Notes under the pieces: generated by a model
Seen by the model: only the letters and a program-made list of their open reading frames with translations
What the model was told of the DNA's origin: nothing
The model's database searches: none
Translations under genes and position numbers: made by a program
Shown: positions 12,973-24,421 of the stretch, in pieces
Position numbering within the stretch: the first letter of the stretch is position 1
Layout of the letters: every line of letters starts with the position of its first letter
Source: Pleurodeles waltl
Taxonomy: Eukaryota; Chordata; Amphibia; Caudata; Salamandridae
Assembly (NCBI RefSeq): GCF_031143425.1
Contig: NC_090444.1
Coordinates: 54,431,533 to 54,495,532 of the forward strand
DNA: 64,000 bases
Direction: 5' to 3'

Positions 12973-14144
12973 TCACTGGAAGTCTTGCTGGATCACGGTG
13001 GTTCTGTTGTCTATGTCCTCTACTTCTGCCTCCTCTTCTTCACTGTCCACAGGCTCCACAGCTGCCACAAGACCTCCTTCTGGACCATCCTTCTGCAGAA
13101 AAAGCACCTGTTGTCGCAAAGCCAAGTTGTGCAGCATACAGCAGGCCACGATGATCTGGCACACCTTCTTTGGTGGGTAGTATAGGGAACCACCTGTCAT
13201 CTGGAGGCGCCGGAACCTGGCCTTCAGGAGGCCAAAGGTTCTTTCTATCACTCTCCTAGTTCTCCCATGTGCCTCATTGTAGCAGTCCTCTGCCCTTGTC
13301 CTGGGATTTCTCACTGGGGTCAGTAGCCATGACAGGTTGGGGTACCCAGAGTCACCTGCAAATGTTGAGGGGCAACTGTTAGACACACACTAACCCTTAG
13401 GGACAACCCCAGACCCAGACACCTATTCACACGGTATAGGGTCCTTGTCCTCACCCAATAGCCACACACGGTGCCTCTGGAGTTGCACCTTCACATAAGG
13501 GATGCTGCTATTCCTCAGAATGTAAGCGTCATGCACTGAGCCAGGAAACTTGGCGTTCACATGGGAGATGTACTGGTCGGCCAAACACACCATCTGCACA
13601 TTTATTGAATGGTACCTCTTCCGTTTTTTTTACACCTGTTCACTCCTGCAGGGGGGACCAAGGCCACATGTGTCCCATCAATGGCACCAATGATGTTGGG
13701 GATATGTCCCAGGGCATAGAAGTCACCTTTCACTGTAGGCAAATCCTCCACCTGAGGGAAGACGATGTAGCTGCGCATGTGTTTCAGCAAGGCTGACAAC
13801 ACTCTGGACAACACGTTAGAGAACATTGGCTGTGACATCCCTGATGCAATGGCCACTGTTGTTTGAAAAGACCCACTTGCCAGGAAATGGAGTACTGAAA
13901 GGACCTGCACTAGAGGGGGGATTCCTGTGGGATGGCGGATAGCTGACATCAGATCTGGCTCCAACTGGGCACACAGTTCCTGGATTGTGGCACGGTCAAG
14001 TCTGTAGATGAGTATAACATGTTGCTCTTCCATTGTCGACAGGTCCACCAGCGGTCTGTACACTGGAGGATGCCGCCATCTCCTCACCTGCCCCAGCGGA
14101 CGTGCCCTATGGATGAGAACAGCGAGCACAGAGTCAGCCAACAC
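12973..14144 (-). pseudogene. Harbinger DDE transposase (HARBI1-like, frameshifted)
   Basis: Two minus-strand exons make a protein of roughly 350 residues, the usual HARBI1 length. The 5' part (14,144 down to about 13,610) has the helical N-terminal region and the first catalytic Asp in IGAIDGTHVAL. The last part (13,355 down to 12,973) has the second Asp in GDSGYPNLSWLL and the catalytic Glu in VIERTFGLLKARFR. A 99-bp GT-AG intron (13,356-13,454) separates them: splicing GTGAGGAC...TTGCAG keeps the frame. A run of eight A on the coding strand (complement of 13,624-13,631) shifts the frame and creates an early stop just after PPAGVNRCKK; the downstream frame then continues with RYHSINVQMVC. 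The frameshift may be real or a homopolymer sequencing error. It would cut DNA at the element ends with help from a Myb-like partner. Confidence 0.85.
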
Positions 14145-14279
14145 TGAGGTAGGAAAAAAGCACTATCATTGCACACATTTGTCAATACGCTATGTGCCTG
14201 TCTCTGTGTATATGCAAGGGCTATATATGTGTGACGCATTAAAAAATAATGCCATGTGGCCACCTGAAATGACGGCTAC

Positions 14280-14555
14280 CTGACCTGCAATGTGGGACAA
14301 AGGGATGTGAGGTAACTGCGCTGGCGCTGTACACATTCACGGTAGGCGGTCGAAGACCGCAGCGCAATCCTGCATTGGTTAACATTGGGCCCTATGGGTC
14401 CCAGGAGCTAATGACGATGTACGCCGGCGGTGACGGTACGCACCGCCGCGGAAGTGACCGCCATTTTCTCTCTGTTCACTCACTTGATACCTGATCTTCG
14501 ACAGGAGAGGACCTACACTGCAAGTGCTGCTGTGACTTAAAGTCTGGAAGCGACA
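14280..14555 (+). promoter_or_regulatory. GC-rich, CCGCC-rich leader of Myb-like gene 2
   Basis: This stretch between the divergently placed transposase gene and Myb-like gene 2 is CG-rich, with repeated CCGCC and GCGG motifs, and lies just before the ATG at 14,556. The two genes are transcribed away from each other from here, so a shared promoter is plausible. No TATA box or other decisive signal was found. Confidence 0.35.
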
Positions 14556-16445
14556 ATGGCTCATGTGTCTGGGGAAAGGGCCCCTGCCTTCACATCGGAG
14601 GAGTTGGAGAAAATAGTGGATGGGGTCCTCCCCCAGTTTACGCTACTCTAAGGTCCTCCAGACAAACAGGTGAGTACACTGTGAGCATGCTGCATGGGCA
14701 ATGCCTGTTTTGAGTGGTGTAGATGGAGGATACGGGGGGTGAGGCCTGCATGATCTGACGGTGAGTGTATGTGCGTCAGGGCAAGGGTGGGAATGTGGGA
14801 CAATGACTATGACGGTCCGGGCGGTTAAAGTTTTTCCTTTTCCCCTGTACTATTCCTGTAGGTCAGCGCCCACCAGAAGAAGGATATTTGGTGTGACATC
14901 GCCAAGGATGTCCGGACCCTGGGGGTCCACCACAGACGGAGCACCCACTGCCGTAAAAGATGGGAGGACATTCCCCGCTGGAGCAAGAAGACGGCGGAGG
15001 CCCAGCTGGGGATGGCCTCCCAACGTGGGAGGGGTGCCCATCGCACCATGACCCCCCTGATCTTCCGGATCCTGGCGGTGGCATATCCGGAGTTGGATGG
15101 GTGCTTGAGGGCATCACAGCAGCCACAAGGGGGTGAGTACAGTCACATCCATCTGACTCTGCGCGCATTGGAGGTGTCTGGTTGGGGGAGGTGGGCAGTG
15201 GATACACCTAGGCTAGGGCAAGCCTTGTAGGCAAGGACTCTTTGTGAGGCAGGCTAAGTGGCCCCCCAACCCCACCAGTGGTTAGAGCCATCTACACCTA
15301 GTCAGGTTCCTGACACTGCCATGTGTGCAGCAATCGGGCAAAGGCCATGTACCCCATGTCCCTGTGATGAATTAGGGAAGTCTAAGTGCATGGCGTAGTG
15401 CAGAAGGCTGCTGTGTCTGTAGTGTCCGCCAACTGTAGCGGTATTGCATGCACTGAACATGTCTTTCTATTTTCTTTCCCCCCATTTTTGTGGTCTCCCT
15501 GTTCCTGTGTGCATCAGCATCATCAGGCAGAGGAGCTGTGCCAACGGAGCAGGAGGGAGCTGCATCCCACATGGCCCTGGAGGCTGAGACAACGGAGTCT
15601 GAATTCACCAGTTGGACGGAGGGCGAGGGGAGCTACACGGCGGGGACAGGAGCAGAGACCAACGACACCGACTCCTCCTCTGATGGGAGCTCCCTTGCGG
15701 TGGCGGGCCCCTCTGTGCCCCTGCATCAACAGGTACAGCCGCCACCCCCCCTACCAGCACCGCCCTCCCTGCAGCCCATCAGCGTGTGTCCCGTGGCCGC
15801 TCACCCAGGAGGGTGGGCATCTCCTTTGCCCCAGGCACCTCAGGCCCTGCCCCAGTCAGCCCTGCTGCCCTCAGTGAGGAGGCCATTGACCTCCTGAGAT
15901 CCCTCACTGTTGGGCAGTCTACCATTCTGAATGCCATCCAGAGTGTAGAGAGGCAGTTTCAACAGACAAATGCATACCTGGAGGGCATTCATTTTGGCCA
16001 GGCAGCCCAACAGCGAGCATTTCAGACTCTGGCCTCAGCACTGAATGCAGCCATTGTCCCTGTGTCCAGCCTCCCCCCTCCAACATCCTCCACCCAGACC
16101 CAATCCCCTGTACCTCAGCCTATCCCAAGCACACCATCAGACCAGCATGCACACACCTCAACACACAAGGGTGGCTCTAGCAAACATAAGCACCACACAT
16201 CCCACAGGCACTCACACATGCATCATACCCATGCACACATACCAACATCCACTGCCTCCACTGTGTCTCCCTGCTCCACGTCTCCCCCCTCCCTCCCTGT
16301 CATGTCTCCACCCACACCTGCATGCACTACATCCTCAGCCACTACCCCATCACCAGCATGCCCATCACCACACACCGCACATGTGCACTCACCACCCCCA
16401 CTATCATTCACACATCCCCAGTGTCCTATCCCAGTGTGTCTGTGA
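14556..16445 (+). pseudogene. Harbinger Myb/SANT-like gene 2 (broken)
   Basis: Exon 1 (14,556-14,669) starts MAHVSGERAPAFTSEELEKI. Exon 2 (14,862-15,132) gives the rest of a Myb/SANT-like domain, with CRKRWEDIPRWSKKTAEAQL. Both introns have GTGAGTAC donors and AG acceptors that keep the frame. Exon 3 starts near 15,527 and encodes an acidic Ser/Thr-rich stretch, then a probable coiled coil (LNAIQSVERQFQQTNAYLEG, near 15,927-15,985) and a His/Thr/Pro-rich tail. An in-frame TAA at 14,649-14,651 ends exon 1 early, and the frame shifts near 15,780. It differs in sequence from gene 1 but has the same plan: SANT domain, linker, coiled coil. I think it is a second DNA-binding partner of the transposase. 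Confidence 0.65.
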
Positions 16446-17460
16446 GCCCTCCTCCCAAAGTACACAAACACAGTCACAGTCACACACCCACCCAACAGCC
16501 ACCCACCTCACAATAGCCTCCAGCCCATGCACTTTCACCCAAAGTCAGCAAACAAACACCTCCTACAACCACTACCTCTTCCTCTACTCCCAAACCCCCT
16601 CCATCTTCCCGTCCCAGTGTGTCTAAAAAACGTTTTCCTGTCAAAACTTGACCTCTTCCCTTCACCTCCCCCACCCCTTCCATCCCCTAGGGCCCACCTT
16701 TACAGGTCCCAACCCAGCACATCAGCCACCACATCACCGGGCACAGTGGTGCCAGCAATACCCAGCTTTTGGAGTGCGCCGGGCAGCAGGGCTGCCAGTG
16801 CCCCAAGGAGCAAGGCCAAGGACATTCCCCCACCTCCAAAACAGAAGAAGTTGCCACATCCCGGAGGGAGAAGGCCAAAACACCTGTCAACAAGCTACAG
16901 CTACGGCATCATCCAAGGTGGGGAAGGGCCTGAAAAAGAAAGGCAAGTCAACGTCGCCGCCAACCTGTACAGCGAACAAGACCGCCACCAGCCCCGCCAC
17001 ATGCACCGCCGCCACGGACATCGCCGCCAGCGCCCCAGATACTGAGCCCTTCACCAGCACCGCAGACACTGTGCCCTTCAGCAGCACCGCAGTCAGTGAG
17101 GCCGCCACCAGCACCGCCGTTACTGCCACTGCCGCCAGCACCCCAGATACTGAGCCCTTCACCAGCACCGCCGCAACTGCCACCACCGCCAGCACCGCAG
17201 TCAGTGAGCCCGCCACCAGCACCGCTGCTACTGACACTGCCGCCAGCACGACAGTCAGTGAGCCAGCAACCAGCACCGCCGCCCCAATGTCCGCCGCAAG
17301 CACCGCCGCTAGTGACCCCGCCACCAGCACCGCCAGCGGCCCCGCGACAACCTGAGCCAGTGGCCCCACCGCTGACATGGAAGCGATCCCCATTGGTCTT
17401 ACATACGGGGCTGGTGGTCCCTTACAGGGGCCTAGGCAGCTTCCATGTTGCCCCACCATC
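16446..17460 (+). repeat. Low-complexity Ala/Ser/Thr/Pro-coding stretch
   Basis: From about 16,970 to 17,350 the DNA repeats around GCCACCAGCACCGCC at irregular spacing of about 45-70 bp. It stays open in several frames; one reads as repeated ATSTAA / TEPFTSTA units. This may be the C-terminal part of Myb-like gene 2 or simply GC-rich repeat DNA. I do not call a separate gene. Confidence 0.45.
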
Positions 17461-18073
17461 AGTGGAGAAAGGCATCCACTACCTCAGTCCTTGGCAGGAT
17501 GAAGCACTCTGGGCACAAAGCCCCCTCCAGAACCAGTGGAGAGATACATCCACTACCTCAGTCCTTGTCAGGATGAAGCTCTCTGGGCACAAAGCCCCCT
17601 CCAGAACCAGTGGAGAAAGGCATCCACTACCTCAGTCCTTGGCAGGATGAAGCACTCTGGGCACAAAGCCCCCTCCAGAACCAGTGGAGAGATACATCCA
17701 CTACCTCAGTCCTTGGCAGGATGAAGCACTCTGGGCACAAAGCCCCCTCTAGAACCAGTGGGCGAGATATATGCACTACCTCAGTCCTTGTCAGGATGAA
17801 GCACTCTGGGCACAAACCCCCTCCAGAACCAGTGGAGAGATACATCCACTACCTCTGTCCTTGGCAGGATGAAGCACTCTGGGCACAAAGCCCTCTCCAG
17901 AACCAGTGGAGAGATACATCCACTACCTCTGTTCTTGGCAGGATGAAGCACTCTGGGCACAAAGCCCCCTCCAGTACCAGTGAAGTATCACATCCACTAC
18001 CTCAGTCCTTGGCAGGATGAAACACTCTGGGCACAAAGCCCCCTCCAGAACCAGTGGAGAAAGGCATCCAATT
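17461..18073. repeat. 74-bp tandem repeat, about eight copies
   Basis: The phrase ATCCACTACCTCAGTCC recurs every 74 bp (17,474, 17,548, 17,622 and so on) with few changes. Each unit also carries GGCACAAAGCCCCCTCCAG. There are no unique spacers between units, so it is a minisatellite. Because 74 is not a multiple of three, the long frames through it change peptide in each unit and are not genes. Confidence 0.92.
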
Positions 18074-18345
18074 GAGAGACTGTGGCTTTGCACTCCCCAG
18101 GATAGAGCAGTGGGCAAACCACCCACTGGAGAGACTTGAGAGACTGTGGCTTTGCACTCCCCAGGATAAAGCAGTGGGCAAACCACCCACTGGAGAGACT
18201 TGAGAGACTGTGTATAAAGCAGTGGGCAAACCACCAACTGGAGAGACTTGAAAGACTGTGGCTTTGCAGTCCCCAGGATAAAGCAGTGGGCAAACTACCC
18301 ACTGGAGAGACTTGAGAGTCAGTGGCTTTGCACTCCCCAGGATAC
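18074..18345. repeat. 64-bp tandem repeat, about four copies
   Basis: Units containing GACTGTGGCTTTGCA, AAGCAGTGGGCAAACCACC and CTGGAGAGACTTGA repeat with a period near 64 bp. One unit is shortened around 18,210. This second minisatellite abuts the 74-bp array and shares only the general position, not the sequence. Confidence 0.88.
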
Positions 18346-19213
18346 TTCAATGGGGATGGAGCACCCTCGTGGAGCTGGCGACGTGCACTCATCCGGCTGA
18401 GGTGCCCCCCTTCCCTTCCCCCTGAGGTGCCTGTTTTATTTTGTTCAGATGCCCCTGCAGTGTTCTCTCCGTTTTGATCGGGTATCGAGTGTGGGCCTTG
18501 CCCATGCATTTTGGGCCCAGTGGCCCACGGACAATATAGGTGCAATACCTGGACTTGAAATCTTGTTGTACATAATTGTTTGATGTGTATATATATTTCT
18601 GGCTAATGGATTTTTCATGATTACAATGGTTACACTCATTTCATTTTGTCCTTGCGTTCTTCCAGGGGGGTTGAGGGTGTAAATGTAATGTTTTGACATG
18701 TATTGGTGTGTGTGTTGTTGTGGGTGGGGGTGTTGCGTGTTGCATGTGTGTGTCACTCTCTTTTCCTTCCCCGCTCCCCTGTGTTGTAGGTGCAGTACTC
18801 ACCGTGGTCATCGCCGCCGTCGGTCGTGCTCCTGGTAGACGAGCAGGAAGACTATTCCAGGGAGTATTTGGAGTTCAGGCTCCATGGCGTCTTGGTTCCT
18901 CGTGGGGTGTGTGGAGGTGAGTGTTTTCCTTTCCAAGTCCAGTTTCCGCCGTGTTTTTGTTTGCGTTGAATCCGCCCCGGAAAAGGTGACGGATTGGCCT
19001 GTCATAATAGTGTCGGCGGTACATTGTCTTCCGCCTGTCTGTTGGCGGTGACCGCCATGCTGTTTGTTTGTACTGCTGTGGCGGTCGGAGTGTTAAAGTG
19101 GCTGTCTATGTTGCCGGTTTCCACCACGGTCATAATCCCATTTTTTTTACCGCCGGCCTGTTGGCGGTTTTACCGCTGCTTTAACACCGACCGCCAGGGT
19201 TGTAATGAGGGCC
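18346..19213. repeat. Right-end region of the Harbinger element
   Basis: No gene is visible. From about 18,790 onward the DNA is rich in GCCGCC and GGCGGT motifs and ends with the terminal inverted repeat. Such subterminal repeats are where Harbinger Myb-like proteins bind in the studied cases; binding here is inferred. Confidence 0.55.
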
Positions 19214-19216
19214 CAA

Positions 19217-20054
19217 ATCTCCTTGATCACAGGTGAGAGCACCAATAAACAGTGTGTTTTTTAAATCACCCTCTGTGCTTTGGACCATTAGCAAAGAAAA
19301 CAGACTAAGGATTGAAAGGACAGTGTACAACAATGTCTGCAATTTTAGAATGGGATCTGGGTGGGAAAAAACAATGCCTACCCAAATGATTCAATGGCAT
19401 TACTGTTTATCGTTGTTTCACAAAGCACAATTCTCACCATTTCGTATATTAGGTCTTTTTGGGTGTTCCCCACATGGGTAATTTCCCCAAAATACCTAGC
19501 TGTAGTATTAACCGCTTTTCAGTACAGGCTACAAATGAAAGTGTGCTTGCCAAGAATAAAATGAAGGCAGACTACTCTGATATACATTAGCTCAATTCAT
19601 GATATTTTCATTTAATCAGGCTCTACTGTGCAACGTAATCAGGCATATGGACTAATATAAGCAAAGTCCCCCTAGTGAATTTCGAAATGCATTGAGTAGG
19701 CAATGGATAAAGTAAACCAAAGTAGGCCAATAATCAAACATAATATTCAATCAAGCCAGAGTTGGCAAATAGTCATGAGAAAAGAATACAATAGCTCTCT
19801 TATTGGGTCACACATCCCAATATACTTCATTCCATACAATCGATAAAAGCAGATCCTCCTTGATTCTTCTCCATAGTCCATATGTGCATGTTCTAAAAAT
19901 AGTGCAACAACACCAAACGATTAAAATTAGATATAAAATTAACCATATGTCCAACATAAGCTAAACAATTTAAGAGACAGTAAGTAGTCATTGTATATCA
20001 TTATTACATGAGCTCAACTAGACCAATGCCAGCATTTGTCACTTCAAATGTTCA
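19217..20054 (-). other. 3' untranslated part of the Penelope-like element (probable)
   Basis: AT-rich DNA without coding signal lies downstream (minus strand) of the GIY-YIG coding end at 20,055. How far the element reaches toward the Harbinger insertion is not clear. Confidence 0.4.
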
Positions 20055-20398
20055 TTAACCTACATGGATTGCTAATTCATCATTGATGTTCAATCCTGTT
20101 GGATGTAAAATGTTCAAACAAATGATCATCTTAGACTCCAGTTTCCTCAGATTAGGAGTTTTATCCCCTCCTCTCTCATTCACATGAATTGTGTCTAATA
20201 GCACAAATTTCAACAGACTGACCTATTGCTCATGAGACACCTTAAAATGCCTTGCTGTAGGATAGGCTTTGTCCACAGGGGGAATAGCCCTTATATGCTC
20301 CATGACTCTTTTTTTCGCTGCATGAATACTGCTGCCAACAACAAATGTATTGTATGGGCTGCACAATGCATAAACACAATAATCTGAATTGTAAGTTG
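20055..20398 (-). pseudogene. Penelope-like element GIY-YIG endonuclease domain
   Basis: The minus strand encodes CVYALCSPYNTFVVGSS, then KKRVMEHIRAI and YPTARHFKVSHEQ. After one in-frame stop it continues with ERGGDKTPNLRKLESKM and LHPTGLNINDELAIHVG, then a stop. This is the order of a Penelope-type GIY-YIG nuclease and its C-terminal tail. The Tyr of the YVG half-motif is Val here, so activity is doubtful even without the stop. The domain is cut at its upstream side by repeat F at 20,399. The matching reverse transcriptase appears at 26,405-27,203 on the same strand, beyond the nested insertions. Confidence 0.75.
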
Positions 20399-20561
20399 TT
20401 GGAAAGTGGGTTATTGGTAAGGGCAGATAGCAATAACAATAGGCCAGAAACACCCACTAGGTTCTGTCAAGGTCTCAACAAATTAGTCATTGCTGAACCC
20501 TTGGTAGCTTCTCCCACGGACAGTTAGGCTTAATTTAGGAGACTGGTGTGTAAAGCTTTTA
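20399..20561 (+). repeat. Repeat F copy 1, left end
   Basis: The sequence beginning TTGGAAAGTGGGTTATTGG matches the start of copy 2 at 27,357. It is cut at 20,561, where a MITE begins after TTA, and resumes after the second TTA at 24,419-24,421. Confidence 0.75.
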
Positions 20562-23500
20562 GTTGCATAGTTATACTTGGGTTGCGCCATTTTAGCGTCA
20601 TTTATTTTAACGCCAAAACAGCGCTGACCTAACTCCATATATTTTGACAATGACCCGTCTAGCGTCAAAATATTTGAGTTAGCATCATGTTGTGGATGCG
20701 GCACACTACCTTGCGCTATCTAGTTGCAAGGTAGGTGTTCCCGTCCACAACATGATGCTAACCCCCTAGTGCCATATTTATCCTTAGGCACAGAAATGAC
20801 ACTCCTCCACAGGAGGCAGACCCAAATATCGGTGCTAAGCCTGGTTAGGGCCATTATTTAACGCCTGAGTCAGACCACGCGTTAGGGTGCCTGTGGACCC
20901 ATTTCCATGGCCAAACACCATGGAATGGGCCCACAGATGCCCATCCCAAGCCCCAGCAACACCTCCACCCACACCAGAGTGACACCACAGGATAAGGGAT
21001 CCCATCCTGGGTAAGTATTTTTTTTTTTTTGGTGTGTTATTGGGGGCCCCTGCCTGCCACTGGGTCCTATGGCCTTACCCAGTGTAGGAAAGTATCATCT
21101 TGCCTGGCATGTTACCCCCATATTTCACTGTATATATGTTGTTTTAGTTGTGTGTGTCACTGGGACCCTGCCAGCCAGGGCCCCAGTGCTCATAAGTGTG
21201 CCCTGTATGTGTTACCTGTGTTATGACTAACTGTCTCACTGAGGCTCTGCTATCCAGAACCTCAGTGGTTATGCTCTCTCATTTCTTTCCAAATTGTCAC
21301 TAACAGGCTAGTGACCAATTTCACCAATTTACATTGGCATACTGGAACACCCTTATAATTCCCTAGTATGTGGTACTGAGGTACCCAGGGTATTGGGGTT
21401 CCAGGAGATCCCTATGGGCTGCAGCATTTCTTTTGCCACCCATAGGGAGCTCTGACAATTCTTACACAGGCCTGCCACTGCAGCCTGAGTGAAATAACGT
21501 CCACGTTATTTCACAGCCATTTACCACTGCACTTAATTAACTTATAAGTCACCTATATGTCTAACCTTTACCTGGTAAAGGTTGGGTGCTAAGTTACTTA
21601 GTGTGTGGGCACCCTGGCACTGGTCAAGGTGCCCCCACATAGTTCAGGGCAAATACCCAGGACTTTGTGAGTGCGGGGACACCATTACACGTGCACTACA
21701 CATAGGTCAATACCTATGTGTAGCTTAAAATGGGTAACTCCGAATATGGCCATGTAACATGTCTATGATCATGGAATTGCCCCCTCTATGCCATCCTGGC
21801 ATTGTTGGCACAATCCCATGATCCCACAGGTCTGTAGCACAGACCCGGGTACTGCCAAACTGCCTTTTCAGGGGTTTCACTGCAGCTGCTGCTGCTGCCA
21901 ACCCCTCAGACAGGTTTCTGCCCTCCTGGGGTCCAGCCAGGCTTGGCCCAGGATGGCAGAACAAAGGACTTCCTCAGAGAGAGGGTGTTACACCCTCTCC
22001 CTTTGGAAAAAGGTGTGAAGGCAGGGGAGGAGTAGCCTCCCCCAGCCTCTGGAAATGCTTTCATGGGCACAGATGGTGCCCATTTCTGCATAAGCCAGTC
22101 TACACCGGTTCAGGGACCCCTCAGCCCTGCTCTGGCGCGAAACTGGACAAAGGAAAGGGGAGTGACCACTCCCCTTACCTGCACCTCCCCTGGGAGGTGC
22201 CCAGAGCTCCTCCAGTGTACTCCAGACCTCTGCCATCTTGGAAACAGAGGTGCTGCTGGCACACTGGACTGCTCTGAGTGGCCAGGGCCAGCAGGTGACA
22301 TCAGAGACTCCTTCTGATAGGCTCCTTCAGGTGTTCCTAGCCTATCTTCTCTCCTAAGTAGCCAAACCCTCTTTTCTGGCTATTTAGGGTCTATGCTTTG
22401 GGGATTTCCTTAGATAACGAATGCAAGAGCTCATCCTAGTTCCTCTGCATCTCCCTCTTCACCTTCTGCCAAGGAATCGACTGCTGACCGCACTGGAAGC
22501 CTGCAAAACTGCAACAAAGTAGCGAAGACGACTACTGCAACTCTGTAACGCTGATCCTGCCGCCTTCTCGACTGTTTTCCTGGTGGTGCATGCTGTGGGG
22601 GTAGTCTGCCTCCTCTCTGCACTAGAAGCTCCGAAGAAATCTCCCATGGGTCGACGGAATCGTCCCCCTGCAACCGCAGGCACCAAAGAACTGCATCACC
22701 GGTCCTCTGGGTCTCTTCTCAGCAGGACGAGCGAGGTCCCTTGAATCCAGCAACTCTGTCCAAGTGACTCCCACAGTCCAGGGACTCTTCAGTCCAAGTT
22801 TTGTGGAGGTAAGTCCTTGCCTCCCCACGCCAGACTGCATTGCTGGGAACCGTGTGTTTTGCAGCTACTCCGGCTCCTGTGCACTTTCCAAGGGAATCCT
22901 TTGTGCACAGCCAAGCCTGGGTCCACGGCACTCTAACCTGCATTGCACGACCTCCTGAGTTGTCCTCCGGCGGCGTGGGACTCTCTTGTGCAACTTCGGG
23001 TGGGCACCATTTCACTCCACTTTGTAGTGTCTGTTCTGGCACTTCAGTGGGTGCTGCCTGCTTCTGAGAGGGCTCCTTGTCTTGCTGGGCGCCCCCTCTG
23101 TCCTCTGATGCTATTGGCGACATCCTGGCTCTTCCTGGGCCACAGCAGCACCCAAAAACCCCAACTAAAAGCTTTGCAGCTCGCAAGGCTTGTTTACGGT
23201 TTTTCCGCAGGAAAACATTTCTGCACGACTCTCCACAGCGTGGGACATCTATCCTCCAAAGGGGAAGTTTCTAGTTCTTGTCGTTCTTGCAGAATCCTCA
23301 GCTTCTACTGTCCGGTAGAATGCTTCTTTGCACCCACAGCTGGCATTTCCTGGGCATCTGCCCACTCTCGACTTGATCGTGACTTTTGGACTTGGTCTCC
23401 TTGTTCCACAGGTACCCTCGTCTGGAAATCCATTGTTGTTGCATTGCTGGTTTTGGTCTTTCCTGCAGAATTCCCCTATCACAACTTCTGTGCTCTTTGG

Positions 23501-24418
23501 AGAACTTTAGTGCACTTTGCACTCACTTTTCAGGGTCTTGGGGTGGGCTATTTTTCTAACCCTCACTGTTTTCTTACAGTCCCAGCGACCCTCAACAAGG
23601 TCACATAGGTTTGGGGTCCATTCGTGGTTCGTATTCCACTTTTGGAGTATATGGTTTGTGTTGCCCCTATCCCTATGTGTCTCCATTGCATCCTATTGTA
23701 ACTATGCATTGTTTGCACTGTTTTCTAATACTATACTGCATATTTTTGGTATTGTGTACATATATCTTGTGTATATTTGCTATCCTCATACTGAGGGTAC
23801 TCACTGAGATACTTTTGGCATATTGTCATAAAAATAAAGTACCTTTATTTTTAGTATACCTGTGTATTGTGTTTTCTTATGATATTGTGCATATGACACT
23901 AGTGGTACTGTAGGAGCTTCACTCATCTCCTAGTTCAGCCTAAGCTGCTCTGCTAAGCTACCATTACCTATCGGCCTAAGCTGCTAGACACCCTATACAC
24001 TAATAAGGGATACCTGGGCCTGGTGCAAAGTGTAAGTACCCCTTGGTACTCACTACAAGCCAGTCCAGCCTCCTACATCCAGGGGACAGCGGTCCCCTGT
24101 CTGGTCACTGAGGTGGTGGGCATGACTGCTGTCTTTACTGAGACAGGAGTCATATTTGGGTGCTAGTGCGTCACAAAATGACAGTAGGCTGGTTAACGGC
24201 ATATTTATTGAGTCATTTTTAAACCACTAGAGCCTTCCCCCCACCCCCCCTCAGCTAGTGTCTTTTGTTTTGACGCTAGCAATTCCTTAGCGCAAGCGTG
24301 TGTGAATCCATAAACATGGCGCATGGCTGCCACTATGGAATGGCACTAGCAGGCACTAAGGAATTTGATGCAAAACTGCATTAGTGCAGTTTCGCGTCAA
24401 AAAGTATGAATATGCACC
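20562..24418. mobile_element. MITE with TTA duplication, itself split by a TGTAGGA repeat
   Basis: The left end (GTTGCATAGTTATACTT) and the complement of the right end (GGTGCATATTCATACTT) match with few changes. TTA flanks both sides (20,559-20,561 and 24,419-24,421), as expected for a Harbinger-type insertion. Removing the TGTAGGA repeat at 21,083-24,077 leaves an element of about 860 bp with TTTTGACGC / GCGTCAAAA motifs near both ends. It has no coding capacity. Confidence 0.8.
21083..24077 (+). mobile_element. Complete TGTAGGA-family repeat, 2,995 bp
   Basis: It starts TGTAGGAAAGTATCATC and ends CCAGCCTCCTACA, so the outer seven bases are inverted. It is the only end-to-end copy in the window and serves as the reference for the copies at 1-8,700. 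Several frames of 100-220 codons cross it (for example 22,943-23,608), but they overlap on both strands and show no recognisable domain. I see no clear target duplication: the flanks are CCCAG and TCCAG. Class unknown; probably non-autonomous. Confidence 0.75.
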
Positions 24419-24421
24419 TTA

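Larger units (their letters stand above)
10750..19213. mobile_element. 8.46-kb PIF/Harbinger transposon carrying three genes
   Basis: The left end reads GGCCCTCATTACAAC..TGGCGGT and the right end carries the inverted match. The trinucleotide CAA flanks it at 10,747-10,749 and 19,214-19,216, a 3-bp target duplication as expected for PIF/Harbinger. Subterminal DNA is rich in CCGCC/GGCGG motifs. Inside lie a Myb/SANT-like gene (plus, 11,345-12,430), a DDE transposase (minus, 12,973-14,144) and a second Myb/SANT-like gene (plus, from 14,556), then two minisatellites. Known Harbinger elements encode one transposase and one Myb-like partner. All three genes here carry disabling changes, so this copy is not autonomous. 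The element ends are intact. Confidence 0.88.

Noticed and set aside
16648..17355. Separate 235-codon gene
   Set aside because: Low-complexity Ala/Ser/Thr sequence open in several frames; at most the tail of Myb-like gene 2.
17461..18345. CRISPR-like direct repeats
   Set aside because: Units are contiguous with no unique spacers, and the setting is a eukaryotic transposon.
22943..23608. 221-codon plus-strand frame in the complete TGTAGGA repeat
   Set aside because: No recognisable domain, overlapping frames on both strands, and not kept open in the sister copies at 1-8,700.
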